This document shows positions 11,386 through 22,118 of a DNA stretch of 64,000 nt, one piece after another. The position numbers were made by a program, and so were the translations under genes. Position 1 is the first letter of the stretch, and every line of letters begins with the position of its first letter. Below the pieces are notes generated by a model, which saw only the letters and a list, made by a program, of their open reading frames with translations, was not told the origin of the DNA and ran no database searches. The DNA lies in NCBI GenBank assembly GCA_017893485.1, contig CM030363.1, forward strand, positions 171,107,456 through 171,171,455. The letters are read 5' to 3'. This DNA is from Hemerocallis citrina. Taxonomy: Eukaryota > Streptophyta > Magnoliopsida > Asparagales > Asphodelaceae.

Positions 11386-12114
11386 GGGCATGGGCTAATA
11401 TTCACAGTTTATCTTTATCTCGTAGTAGTCATCGTGTTAGGATTAGTTGCATAGCGGGAGATTGAACCCTATGAAGTGAAGACGATAAGGGCTTGCACCG
11501 AACCTATGTAGAGTGGGATGCATAGATTTTGACAAGTACGCATTAGAGAGTCCGCATATAGAATTTATGTTTTCTTGACTCGGTTTTATGCATGTGGTTT
11601 TCCTATTTTCTACACTTGACACTTAGTTTAGTATCACTTGTTGTTTACATTTCTTGCTACTTCATATTTTATGTATTTTGGTTTATTACATGTTGTTTAA
11701 GAATCCTTGCTTAATGTTTATTTATGCTGTTTGTTTGCTTTCATGTCACTCACACCATTTATGGCTGACCCCTTTAGTTTTGAGGGTTAGGGATCATCTC
11801 TAGCCTCATGTGTTGCAGGTTGTTGCTTAGAGTTTGGAGGTGGGATGCTTGAGATAGTTTTTGAGATAAATTGATTTGAAAGAGTTTTGTGTAAATTTGT
11901 AAAAACATATTTGAGATAGTTTTGTGTTGTATATAAAAGAAAATTTTGAGTTGAGATGTTTTGAGTTTCGCTGTGCTTTGTAAAAGATTGTTGTAATAAA
12001 AGTTGAAAATTTTATTGGTGTTGGTTGTGTTTAATGTTACATTGAAGTTGATGCTAGGATTGTGCCACGTATTTTCTAAGTTATTATATTAGAAATTCGG
12101 GACGCTACAACGAC

Positions 12115-12289
12115 AATGAACAACAACAACATGGTGCGACGGGGTATGAACGACAGCAAGGGAGTAGGTGCTCAGTGGTCGGGTGTTGGTTGCTTTGCTG
12201 TTAGGGAAGGAGGAGAAGGTGAAAAAGGTCAGAGATGGCATTCAGTGTCATGGCAATGGTGGCAGCGGTTGTCGGGGCAGCAAAGAAGT
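12115..12289. other. Gap between LTR Y and copia element
   Basis: A 175-bp G-rich stretch with no gene. It is the left flank of the copia insertion and probably continues at 21695 on the other side. Confidence 0.4.
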
Positions 12290-13797
12290 TGTTAGGTTTC
12301 GATGGCAATCACATATTAAAAAACACAGCGGGAAAATCACAAAAGATTGAAACCTAGCCATGGATCCAAGCAAAAAACCATAAATCGTGTTTAGGAATTA
12401 TAACTTAAAGATAGATCTGGTGTCTCCGAGCTATGCCAATCACAGCACTGCAAAGGTTGTAGTGTCTCTACTATATCCACACCAACGGATCAAATCAAGC
12501 TCCCCCTCACGCCGCGGTGCTAGCTGCGGAAGGGGATGTCCTTCATGATCTCTCTCTCTCTCACAGTTTCTATGACGTCTAGGATTTTTTTCATGTGTGT
12601 ATTTTTCACAGATACATATCATATATATAGGTGCAAAAAATCAATCCTAAGAGAGTAATGAAGTTGTTGGGCTCACAATCTGAGATTCGTGTGTGGGCCT
12701 TTGAACTTTAGTCGGCTTATTTATTCTAACTAAATGTCCAACCAATGTCAGGAGTCCAAGTTTTACTTGGATCCCTAATTAAATTCATCTTATGAATTTA
12801 AATCCCAATTTCGATCCATTCTAAGTGTGTGACCCTGTAGGTTCCCATTGCGTTAATAGTAATACTAAAATCATATTCGAGTATTACAAAAAGTGAGAGG
12901 TATCTAGCAATACATCACTGCTACTCAAGTAACGGGAATGTCAGTGATTTGACATAACCTATCCGTGACTAATGTTACATTGTAGTCTAGTCCCTTTGTC
13001 TAGATATTTTAATTGATCACAAGGCATAGAGCGTGTCACCCTTATATAGTTCATTCTTTGGTTTCTTGATGTTCGAGTAGACTTACTAAAACAAATGACT
13101 CAATATCTCATATTGACTCATTTGAGCACGGCCATGCATTTTGTAGTCTTACTCAATCAAGGGGCCCATAGATATCGCTCATGTTATGTAAGAGGGACAA
13201 ATATTATCTAAGTCACTCACATCCCTCTGCATGATTTGTAGTATATCCAATAGTCGACTTTATAATCAGCTTATTACAGGAAACGTTTGACAACATTAAA
13301 AGATTCAACTTCTCATGTAGGGAACCATAGTGATTTCAAGTCAAAGGACTACGTACACTATGGTCACTATGAGAATCACTTATGACACTCATGTAAGGAT
13401 CCATGCAGCGTTCTCATGGTGAGTCAGTCCAGTATATTATTACTCTAATATTTACCCATGTGAAAACCTGATATCTTATATCCATGACCCGTGAGATATG
13501 ATCATCAGTCTACGCACATACTGGTCTCTATATATTATTATTTTCCTAATTCACAATAATACTTGACTAGGGACATTTAAGAATAGTATTCTGATTACAA
13601 CCAATAGGATCTCACAATCAAGTCATGCACTTGATATCCCATGGTATTGAACCTACTATTCTAAGGACTTTATTATGTTCATTTAATTACAATAAAAAAC
13701 ACAATAAATAAAATGCCTTATATATAAAATAAATGTCATGATGCAATGTAAACTAATAATGTCAATACACAACTGGCCTCTAGGACATACACCAACA
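12290..13797 (-). repeat. Copia A 3' LTR
   Basis: On the plus strand it begins TGTTAGGTTTCGATGG and ends ACACCAACA. A minus-strand TATA-like CTATATATAT lies at 12621-12632. It is matched along its length by 20183-21694 with many substitutions. Confidence 0.9.
12621..12632 (-). promoter_or_regulatory. TATA box of copia 3' LTR
   Basis: Complement reads CTATATATATGA. The same site is conserved in the 5' LTR (20511-20522) and in copy B. Confidence 0.55.
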
Positions 13798-13812
13798 ATC
13801 TTCCACTTGCAC
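13798..13812 (-). other. Copia A polypurine tract
   Basis: The minus strand reads GTGCAAGTGGAAGAT immediately before the LTR end TTGTTGG. This is the usual copia tract that primes plus-strand synthesis. Confidence 0.75.
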
Positions 13813-14353
13813 TAGAGCCAATCAGGCATACATCTAATGCCTATAAACCTAATGTGAGCCCCATGCTTTCGCTGTGCAAGAGGCTTTGTCAATGGGTCAG
13901 CGATGTTATCATTTATCGATACTATGCATATCTTCACATGTCCCCTATCGATGATCTCTTGAATGAGATGGAAGCACCTAAGTATATGTTTGAATCGCTG
14001 GTGAGATCTAGGCTCCTTAGCTTGTGTAATGGCCCCAATGTTATCAGAATAGAGGTCCACCGGGGCCACAATGCGAGAACTATGCCAAGTTTAGTGATGA
14101 ACTTTCTGATCCAAATGGCCTCTTTTGCTACATTGGAGGCAACAATATACTCAGCCTCTGTGGTGGAATCGGCTACTGTCACTTGCTTCGAACTCTTGCA
14201 GCTCACAGCTCCACCATTTAAGCAAAATACAAAACCTGGTCGTGATTTGAAGTCGTCCTTATCAGACTGGAAGCTAGCTCAGTGTAACCCTTCACAACAA
14301 GCACTTCCTCGGCTCCATATACCAAAAATGAATCCTTAGTCATTCTTAAGTAC
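13812..14353 (-). pseudogene. Copia A RNase H, C-terminal part of pol
   Basis: Frame 14206-13934 carries ADSTTEAEYIVASNVAKEAIW with the conserved Glu of the TEAEY motif. Frame 14069-13812 continues with LYSDNIGAITQAKEP (catalytic Asp), HIDV-type helix residues and ADPLTKPL near the end of pol. The two frames differ, so there is one frameshift near 14070. The enzyme would remove RNA from the RNA:DNA hybrid. Its N-terminal side is separated from RT by the MITE at 14357-15284. Confidence 0.85.
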
Positions 14354-15287
14354 TTAGGGTCTGTTTGGTTCAAAGGAGGGGAGGGGAGGGGAGGGATTTT
14401 AATGGAGGGGAGGGAAGGGGAGGGAAAGGGAGGGGAGAGATTTTAATCAAGACTCTGTTTGGTTCAAAGGAGGGGAGGGGAGGGAAAATTATTATGTTCT
14501 TGTTTGGTTCACAAGGGGATGGAAGGAATTTTCTAATTAAATTACTTTTATACCCTTTTACATTTTAGGAGAGTCTATGTATTATTATTTCTAATTCAAT
14601 ACAAATGTTTGATAGTACTAGCTTTAGCATGCAGTAGTCTTACAAAAAGATATCAGCCAAGAAAGAACTATTTCTTTTATTTGTGTGTTCATAAAAAGAT
14701 TCAAGTAGAGTTTTTTTTTATTGCAATCTGCTTATATATTGAACTTTTTCAGAAAAAGGTGTTAACATTACACTTGCTGAGTATCACAAAACTAATATCA
14801 TAACACTTCATGCATAAATTCTCATCGATCCATGACCACATAAATATTCCGATTGTAGCCTGAGGAAGCTCAAACCATATGGCTTCAAATGCGCATGAAA
14901 CTAAAAACCTTGTTTCAATCCCATAAACAAAATCCGAGCACTTCCAACAATAAAGATTAAGTTTACTACACATGTCAAAATTTAAACTGAAAAGGGGTTC
15001 TGTTTTTTATTTTAGAAAGAGATATCTTAGGGATTTAGATCTAAAAAGGGAAATTTAGTCCAATCACTTAAAAAAATTAGACATACTTTCTCTCCCCTCC
15101 AAATCTCTCCAATATTGGAGGGGAGCCAAAATTGGCTCATGAGGAATTTTGCACCCCTCCATTCCCCTCCCCTCCCCTCCTAAAAAATGAACCAAACAAG
15201 AAATATTTTAAAAAATCCCTCCCCTCCCTTCCCCTCCCTCCCTTCCCCTCCCCTCCCCTCCATTCCCCCCAACCAAACAGACCCTAA
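14354..15287. mobile_element. G-rich MITE, Harbinger-like, inside copia
   Basis: The element proper is 14357-15284 (928 bp). Its ends are GGGTCTGTTTGGTT and the exact complement AACCAAACAGACCC, preceded by TTA and followed by TAA. Inside the left end are arrays of GGGGAGGGGAGG; inside the right end are the complementary CCCCTCCCCTCC arrays, so the arms can pair over a long distance. Comparison with the intact copia codon order (ILKYL) gives the target GTACTTAAGGATG, implying a 2-bp TA or compressed TTA/TAA duplication. No transposase is present. The terminal sequence resembles PIF/Harbinger MITEs; the superfamily call is tentative. Confidence 0.75.
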
Positions 15288-15289
15288 GG

Positions 15290-16620
15290 ATGTTCTTGAC
15301 AACAATCCAGTGACTCTCACCGGGATCTGACTGGTACCTGCTCGTCATGCTCAAGGCATATGAGACATCTGGACGAGTACATACATGGCATACATGATAG
15401 ATCCAATTGCAAATGCATATGGAATCTTAATCATGTGGTCCTTCTCATCTTGAGTTGTAGGACATTAAGCCTTTGACAGACTTACACCATGCGACATAGG
15501 CATAAATCTCTTTTTGGACACTAGCATATTAAAACGTTTCAATACTTTATCTGTGTATGTACTCTGACTCAGTCCAAGCAATCTTCTTGATCTATCTCTA
15601 TAGATCTTGATGCTTAATACATAGGTAGCTTCACCCAAGTCCTTCATGGAAAAGTATTTTCCTAGCCAAGTTTTTACAGACTGTAAGGTAGGGATGTTAT
15701 TTCTGATAAGTAGTATGTCATCTACATACAACACCAGAAAGACAATTGTGCTCTCACTAACCTTCTTGTAGACACAAGTTTCATCGTCATTCTTGATGAA
15801 ACCAAACTCTTTGATTGCATCATCGAAGCGAAGATTCCAGCTTCTAGAAGCTTGCTTTAACCTATAAATGGATCGTTGTAGCTTACATGCCTTTCCAACA
15901 TCCTTTGAAGTGACAAAACCCTCAGGCTATGTCATGTACACATCCTCGAGAAGATTTCAATTTAGGAAAGTTTCGACATCCATCTGCCGGATTTCATAAT
16001 CGTGATATGTTGCAATAGCAAGCAAGATCCGAATGGATTTAAGCATGACAACTGGGAAAAAAGTCTCATCATAGTCTACACCATGAACTTGCTTGAAACA
16101 TTTAGCTACCAACCGCCCCTTAAAGGTTTACACGTTACCATCCATTTCAGTTTTCTTTTTGAAAACCCATTTGCACCTAATAGGTTTTACCCCTTTAGGT
16201 GAGTCTACCAAGGTCCATACTTGGTTGTCATACATGGATTCCATCTCAGATCTCATGGCTTCAAGCCATTTCGCAGAGTCTAGGCCTTTTACAACTACTT
16301 CATAAGTCGTAGGCTCATCTTGATCCATGAGATATAAATCGCCATGTTAATACACGAGAAAACCATACCTCTCGGGTTGATGAGGTATCCTACTAGACTT
16401 GTGTAGGCCTTGTGCTACTTGAGTAGGTTTTTGTTCCACAACAATTTCTGAAGCATGCTCCATTTCCACCATTGGTTCGCTGCTACTTTGCGAAGTTTGA
16501 ATTTCTTCAAGTTCTATTGTTCTCCCACTGGTTCTCTTTGAGACGAATTCTCTCTCTAGGAACACATGCGACAAACACTTTGTCTTCAGTGAGATTATCG
16601 AAATAGTATCCCTTGGTTTC
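15290..16620 (-). pseudogene. Copia A reverse transcriptase region
   Basis: Read on the minus strand, 16328-16128 holds the RT entry motif (KWLEAMRSEMESMYDNQVWTLV, KWVFKKK). Then 15734-15465 holds the catalytic LYVDDILLI box, KTWLGKYFSMKDLGEATYVLSIKI and the SQSTYTDKVLKRFNM segment. These are textbook copia RT landmarks. Between them the frame changes more than once. The segment 16347-16622 is the variable linker between integrase and RT. Non-functional. Confidence 0.88.
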
Positions 16621-16639
16621 ATTGGAATATCCTACAAAG

Positions 16640-17800
16640 AAGCACTTATCAAATTTAGGACCAAATTTATCAGATACTTAGCACCTTACATAGGCTTCAC
16701 AATCCCAAATCTTCATAAAAGACACAATAGGATGCCTCCCAGTCCATATCTCACATAGTGTCTCTTGAACTGTTTTAGATGGAACACGGTTAAGTGTGAA
16801 AGCAGTTGTTAATAGAGCATGTCCCTAGAAGGAGCTTGGAAGATCTGCATAACTCATCATGGATCGGACCATGTCTAACAAGATCCGGTTCCTCCTCTCA
16901 GAGACACCATTCCATTGCGGTGTTCCAGTGGGAGTGAGTTGAGATATTATCTCGTACTCTTTTATTAGATGGTCATCAAAATTTTGGCTTAAGTACTCAC
17001 CATCTCGATCTGATCGAAGGACTTTAATACTTTTACCAAGTTGGTTTTGTACTTCATTTTTTAATTCTTTGAACTTTTCAAATGATGTGATTTGAGTTTC
17101 ATCAGATACACAAACCCATATCTACTTAAATCATCAGTAAATGTAATGAAGTACTGAAATCCTCCTCTAGCCAATGTGTTGAAAGATCTGCAGACATCAC
17201 TATATATGAGACCTAAAATATCACTAGCTCTTTCACCTTTTCCAGTGAAGGAAACTTTTGTCATCTTGCCCAACAAACAAGGTTCACATACCTCATATGA
17301 TTCAAAATCAAATGAGTCCAAGATTCCATCTTTATGGAGTTTGGATATGCGGTTCTCATTTATATGGCCCAAACGACAATGCCAGAGGTAAGTTGGGTTC
17401 ATATCATTTGATTTGAACCTCTTAGTATTTATATCATAGACGGGAATTTCGAGGTCGAGAATATAAAGTCCATTAAATTTTGCACCAGCATAACATATAT
17501 CATTTAAATAAATAAAACAATTTTTATTCTTTATTATAAATGAAAAACTCTTCTTGTCCAAAAAAGAAATAGAAATACTATTCCTACTAATAGTAGGCAC
17601 AAAATAACAGTTCTTTAACTCAATGATAAGCTCAGTGGGCAATGATAAATAATAAGTTCCTATAGCTAAAGCAGCAACTTTTGCTCCATTTCCAACTCGT
17701 AGGTCAACTTGGCTGTTAGCCATTGGTCTACTCCTTTTGAGATCCTGCACATTTACACAAATGTGAGATCCACATCCAGTATCTAATACCCAAGATGTAG
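16640..17800 (-). pseudogene. Copia A protease and integrase
   Basis: A protease active site reads WVLDTGCGSHIC, with DTG as the aspartic protease triplet, followed by VGNGAKVAALAIGTYYLSLP. Then comes the GAG-pre-integrase zinc finger LWHCRLGHIN...CEPCLLGKM (H-x4-H and C-x2-C). The integrase core begins with IYSDVCRSFNT (first Asp) and continues in another frame below 17061, where the SDRDGEYLSQNF (second Asp) and WNGVSERRNRIL (Glu) motifs can be read. At least one frameshift and several stops occur. Confidence 0.87.
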
Positions 17801-18688
17801 AAGTAGATAAATTGACTTCTATAACAAAAATATATGTAATGGAAGTCTCACTTCCTTTCTTCTTCTTAAGCTCCTCCAGGTACTTATGGCAGCTCCTCTT
17901 CCGATGTCCGGCCTCACCACAGTAGAAGCAAGTGCCCTCCTTGGCCACCCCACCCTTAGGTTTCAAGACAGAAGTGCTGGGCTTGAAATTGCCTTGCCCA
18001 TCCCCTTGCCCTTGGATTTCTTAATCTGTTTTTTTCCCTTGCCCTTACCTTTGACCAGTTGGACCATCATAATGGTGTTTCCCTTACTAATATTTTGTTC
18101 AGCAGTTCTCAACATGCTTAGCAGTTCTAGCAGAGATTTTTCAATTTCATTCATGTTGTAGTTCATGACGAATTGACTATAACTTTCCGACAACGATTGC
18201 AGGACCAAGTTAGTGGCTACCTCTTGATCCGAAGGAAAACCGATCCTTCAAGGTTCTTTATGTACCCAATCATCTTGAGCACATGAGTTCCAACATGGCT
18301 TCCATCTGCCAGTTTGCAAGGAAACAATGACTTTGAAACATCAAACCTCTCATGCCTAGTCTGCTCTTGATAGAGCCTCTTGAGGTGTACGATCATATCG
18401 TTGGCACCCATGTTTTCATATTGCTTCTGAAGCTCAAAGTTCATCGTGTCTAGCATGAGACAACAAACGTCTAAGACGTTAACTTGATGCTTCTTATGAG
18501 CATCCTTTTCGGTGTGAGGGGCATGCAGCAGGTGGCTCAGGAATAGGCAGCTCTAGAACATACAACTTTTTCTCATGCCTGAGGACTATCCTCAGATTCC
18601 TGTACCAGTCTAAAAAATTTATACCAGATGGTTTGTCCTTCTCAAGGACAAATCACAATGATAGGTTATTTAATGTGTTCGATGCCAT
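17801..18688 (-). pseudogene. Copia A gag (capsid and zinc knuckle)
   Basis: A likely start codon (complement of 18686-18688) opens MASNTLNNLSL, followed by an early TGA and then SGINFLDWYRNLRIVLRHEKK, a UBN2-type copia gag opening. Downstream are NFELQKQYENMGANDMIVHL and KSLFPCKLADGSHVGTHVLKM, then the zinc knuckle CFYCGEAGHRKRSC (C-x2-C-x4-H-x4-C) near 17863-17930. The frame is broken near 18215 and in the lysine-rich stretch near 18000. In the intact family this protein forms the virus-like particle. The same early TGA occurs in copy B, so it predates the duplication. Confidence 0.85.
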
Positions 18689-20168
18689 GCTAATCTATCA
18701 ACAGAAATATGCAAAGTAAATATCATTTCATTGAAATTTTTAACAGAAATTTGTAAAGTAAGAAATATTTAACCATCAACAAAAATATGCAGAGTATGTA
18801 TCATGGCATTGAAATATTTAATAAGGTCTTTTATTAAATATACCACCTACTATTTTTTATTCAAATCAACGGCCCTCAACATTGACTCGAAAAATCTCAT
18901 TGTAAGATTTTCTAGTATGCCAAGATCCATATTTCACATTGTTTTGAGTTAGCTTTGGCTGATCAACCAAAATTCAGTTATTTAGGTAGGGAACACTCTC
19001 CAATTACATCGTATGCATCTCTTGAATAGTTGGGTGAATAACTGTTATTCTAATCATCTTATAGACTAAAGCCCAACTCTATGCCTCTAAACTTTTAATC
19101 CTATTGAAATAGCCTAGTTAAGTCAGACCCAATGGTTGACAATTGAATATAAATTTTATCCCATCGCATCTTACTAGGATAGATAAAGGCACCCTGCTTT
19201 GGCAGACCTACACTTAATCGATCATAACCTAGACGAGTACCACACATTGGAAGACATCTTATTGCAATTTAATATTTACTTTGAGATATTTTGTTATTTT
19301 ATTAATTGATCTCACCATTTATCATCTATTAGCATACAACTAAAACAATGCATCTCATACAAAAATAAAAGCATAAAATATATGTGACATGGTTGTGGCC
19401 CTAACACACTAATCCTCCCAAGCCAAAGAAAGTATAAACAACTGAACGAAGGAATTATACTGTCTTCTCCAAGCAGCTTCCCAATTTTATCCTTGTATGG
19501 TTGCCTATTCCCTTGCCTCCTCAGTGAGATTACATTAATATATAAAGAAAGAATGTACAATCGGAGTGTAGAGAGAAAGAATTACATTAAGAATATAGAG
19601 AGAAAGGCAAGACATGCAGGCCGTATTCAAAATACCAAAATATAAATAATACATCAGAGAACATAAACCATGCATCACAGAACTAAGGCCACAACTACGC
19701 ACCATGCATCACATAACATAATAAAAAAAGAATATGTTGTTATAATTTTATTTAGTTTATTTTTAAAAAAAGATTAGTTATCGGGGAATCAATATTGCCC
19801 TGCACGGAGTTGGCACGGGGGGTCCCGCTAGGAAATTTGCCTCATTATCCCTTGTCATCGCCAGAGCATGAACTCTTCATGTTTTAAGAAACTCTTACAT
19901 TACTGCAAATGACGCAAGTGCATGAACTCTTCCTGCTTTAAGAAATCCTAACGTCACTGTAAATCACATCTTACTGCTCCAGGGTTTTTAATGGTTCCAA
20001 ACCGAGGGCTACCCTGGTATGGCATCTATGTTAACAGCCAACACATAAACGAATCCTTATATTGCAATTATTGCAAAAATTATATCACATATGAATCATT
20101 CTTCCAAAAGTGTAAACATATCATGAATAATCACATATCATACATAACCAAATTATGGTTTCGCAAGT
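18689..20168 (-). other. Copia A untranslated leader
   Basis: About 1.5 kb between the primer site and gag, AT-rich, without supported genes. The homologous leader in copy B is nearly collinear (53348-54827). Both contain a run of A-T rich words and a CATGAACTCTTC direct repeat. Confidence 0.6.
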
Positions 20169-20181
20169 GACTCTGATACCA
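20169..20181 (-). other. Copia A primer binding site (tRNA-iMet)
   Basis: Minus strand reads TGGTATCAGAGTC one base inside the 5' LTR. It is complementary to the 3' end of plant initiator tRNA-Met with one mismatch. Copy B has TGGTATCAGAGCC, the perfect version. Confidence 0.88.
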
Positions 20182-20182
20182 C

Positions 20183-21694
20183 TGTTAGGTTTCGATGGCA
20201 TTCACAGATTAAAAAACACAGCGAAAAAATCACAAAATATTGAAACCTAGTCATGGATACAAGCAAAAAATCATAAATCGTGTTTAAAAATTATACCTTA
20301 AAGATAGATCTTGTGTCTCCAAGCTATGCTAATCATAGCACTACAAAGGTTGCGGTGCCTGTACTGTATCCACACGAACGGATCGAATCAAGCTTTTCCT
20401 CACGCCGCGGTGCTAGCTGCGGAAGGGGATGTCCTTCACGATCTATCTCTCTCATAGTTTCTGTGACGGCTCGGGTTTTATCATGTGCATCTTTTCCACG
20501 GATACATATCATATATATAGGTGCAGAAAACCAACCCTAAGAGAGTAATGAGGTTGTTGGGCTCACAATCTGACCTGGGTCAGATTCGTGTGTGGGTCTT
20601 TGAACTTCGGCCCATTTAATCTAATTAAATGTTCAACCAATGTCAAGAGTCCAAGTCTTACTTGGATCCCTAATTAAATTCATATTATGAATTTAAATCG
20701 CAATTTCAATCCATTCTAAGTGTGTGACCCTGTAGATTCCAATTACGTTGACAGTAATACTAAAATCATATTCGAGTATTACAAACAGTGAGCGGTATCT
20801 AGTAATACATCACTGCTACCCAAGTAATGGGAGCGTCAGTGATTTGACATAACCTATCCGTGATCAATGTTACCGTGTAGTCTAGTCCCTTTGTCCATAT
20901 ATCTTAATTGACCACAAGGCATAGAGCGTGTAACCCTTGTATAGTTCAATCTTTGGTTTCTTGATGTTCGAGTAGACTTAATAAAACAAATGAGGTCAAT
21001 ATCTCATATTGACTCATTTGAGCATGGCAATGTATTTTGCAATCTCACTCAATCAAGGGGCCCATAGATATCGATCTTGTTATGTAAGAGAACAAATACC
21101 ATCTAAGTCACTCAAATCCCTCCGCATGATTTATAGTATATCAAATAGTCGACTTTATAACCACCTGATTACGGGCAATGTTTGATGACATTAAAACATA
21201 CAAATTCTCATGTAGGGAACCGTAGTGACTTCAAGTCAAATGACTACGTACACCATAGTCACTGTAAGAACCGCTTATGACACTCACGTAACTATCCATG
21301 CAACATTCTCATGGGGGGTCAGTCCAGTACATTATTACTCTAATATCTACCCATGTGAAGACTTGATATCACATATCCATGACCCGTGAGATATGGTCAT
21401 CAGTCTATGCACATACTAGTCTCTATGTATTATTATTATCCTAATGTACAATAATACTTGACTAGGGACATTTAAGAATAGTGTTCTGATTACAACCAAT
21501 AGGATCACACAATCAAGTCATGTACTTGGTATCCCATGGTACTGAACCTACTATTCTAAGTACTTTATTATGTTCATTTAATCACAATAAAAAAACATAA
21601 TAAATAAAATGCCTCATATATGAAATAAATGTCATGATGTTAATGTAAACTAGTAATGTCAATACACAACTGCCTTCTAGGGCATACACCAATA
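20183..21694 (-). repeat. Copia A 5' LTR
   Basis: Starts TGTTAGGTTTCGATGG and ends ACACCAATA, where the canonical CA end has become TA. It has a minus-strand TATA at 20511-20522. By eye it resembles the copy B LTR (54842-56354) more than its own partner at 12290-13797, for example around 12560-12600 versus 20455-20500. Confidence 0.9.
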
Positions 21695-22113
21695 AGAGGA
21701 AAAAGTGGAGGCCGACGTGAAGAGGGTTGTGGTGGTGTTGTTGGTGGCGAGGGGCGGCGGGGGCTGCAGTATGAAGATGGTTGGCAGTGGTGCAGGCATC
21801 ATGATAGTGGCGCTCGAGTGAGACAGCAATGGCAGAAAGTAGTGGCAATAGGGGAGGTCGGGGATGCTATTGAGTGAGGCAGTCGGTGGTGGTTGTCACA
21901 GGAGATGGTTTGGCTACAGTGGGCGGTCGGGGATGAGTGGGAGTTGCTGTGGTTGGAGGGAGATGATCTGGCTACAGTGGGCGGAGGTGAGAGGAAGAAG
22001 TTGAAGAAGCAAGTCAGGGTGGCTGATGGAGAAGAGAAATGGGATTAGGAGATGATTAATTAGGGTCAGGGATTAGGAGATTGTATATAGAGGATTAGTT
22101 CAGATGGGCTTGG
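21695..22113. other. G-rich flank of copia A, no gene
   Basis: On the plus strand it is GGT/GTGG-rich. Short open frames on both strands are compositional. On the minus strand a TATA-like CTATATACAA (22081-22090) precedes a CT-rich stretch, so it may be an old LTR promoter. The duplicate is 56355-56775. Confidence 0.4.
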
Positions 22114-22118
22114 TTTTA

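Larger units (their letters stand above)
9016..12114 (+). mobile_element. Solo LTR 'Y' (3.1 kb) with 5-bp TSD
   Basis: The element proper is 9021-12109. It begins TGTAGAACCCCG and ends GGGACGCTACA, with the TG...CA termini of an LTR and a short TGTAG/CTACA inverted end. The 5-bp duplication ACGAC flanks it (9016-9020 and 12110-12114). No protein-coding frame lies inside. A TATA box at 9413-9424, a leader and a consensus splice donor-like CAAGGTGAGT near 9611 support LTR identity and the plus orientation. It is a solo LTR left by LTR-LTR recombination, or less likely a complete non-autonomous element. It carries three internal repeat families, described separately. Confidence 0.82.
12290..21694 (-). 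mobile_element. Ty1/copia LTR retrotransposon, copy A (decayed)
   Basis: Minus-strand element with two related LTRs (12290-13797 and 20183-21694), an initiator-Met primer site next to the right LTR, a polypurine tract next to the left LTR, and the copia gene order gag, protease, integrase, RT, RNase H. It is 9.4 kb including a 928-bp MITE inserted in the RT/RNase H interval. Many stops and frameshifts show that it is old. The two LTRs differ at many positions by eye. I could not read a clean 5-bp TSD; the flanks are GAAGT at the left and AGAGG at the right (GAAGG in the duplicate copy). Confidence 0.92.

Noticed and set aside
13250..13262. Single AGTCGACTTT in copia LTRs
   Set aside because: Only one unpaired core per LTR, conserved in all copia LTR copies; chance occurrence of a SalI-like hexamer. 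Isolated GTCGAC in LTR X and in the antisense cassette were rejected for the same reason.
21656..21877. Gly/Arg-rich frame overlapping the copia LTR end (also 56316-56540)
   Set aside because: It crosses the LTR boundary, its composition follows GGT repeats, and it differs between duplicate copies by indels.
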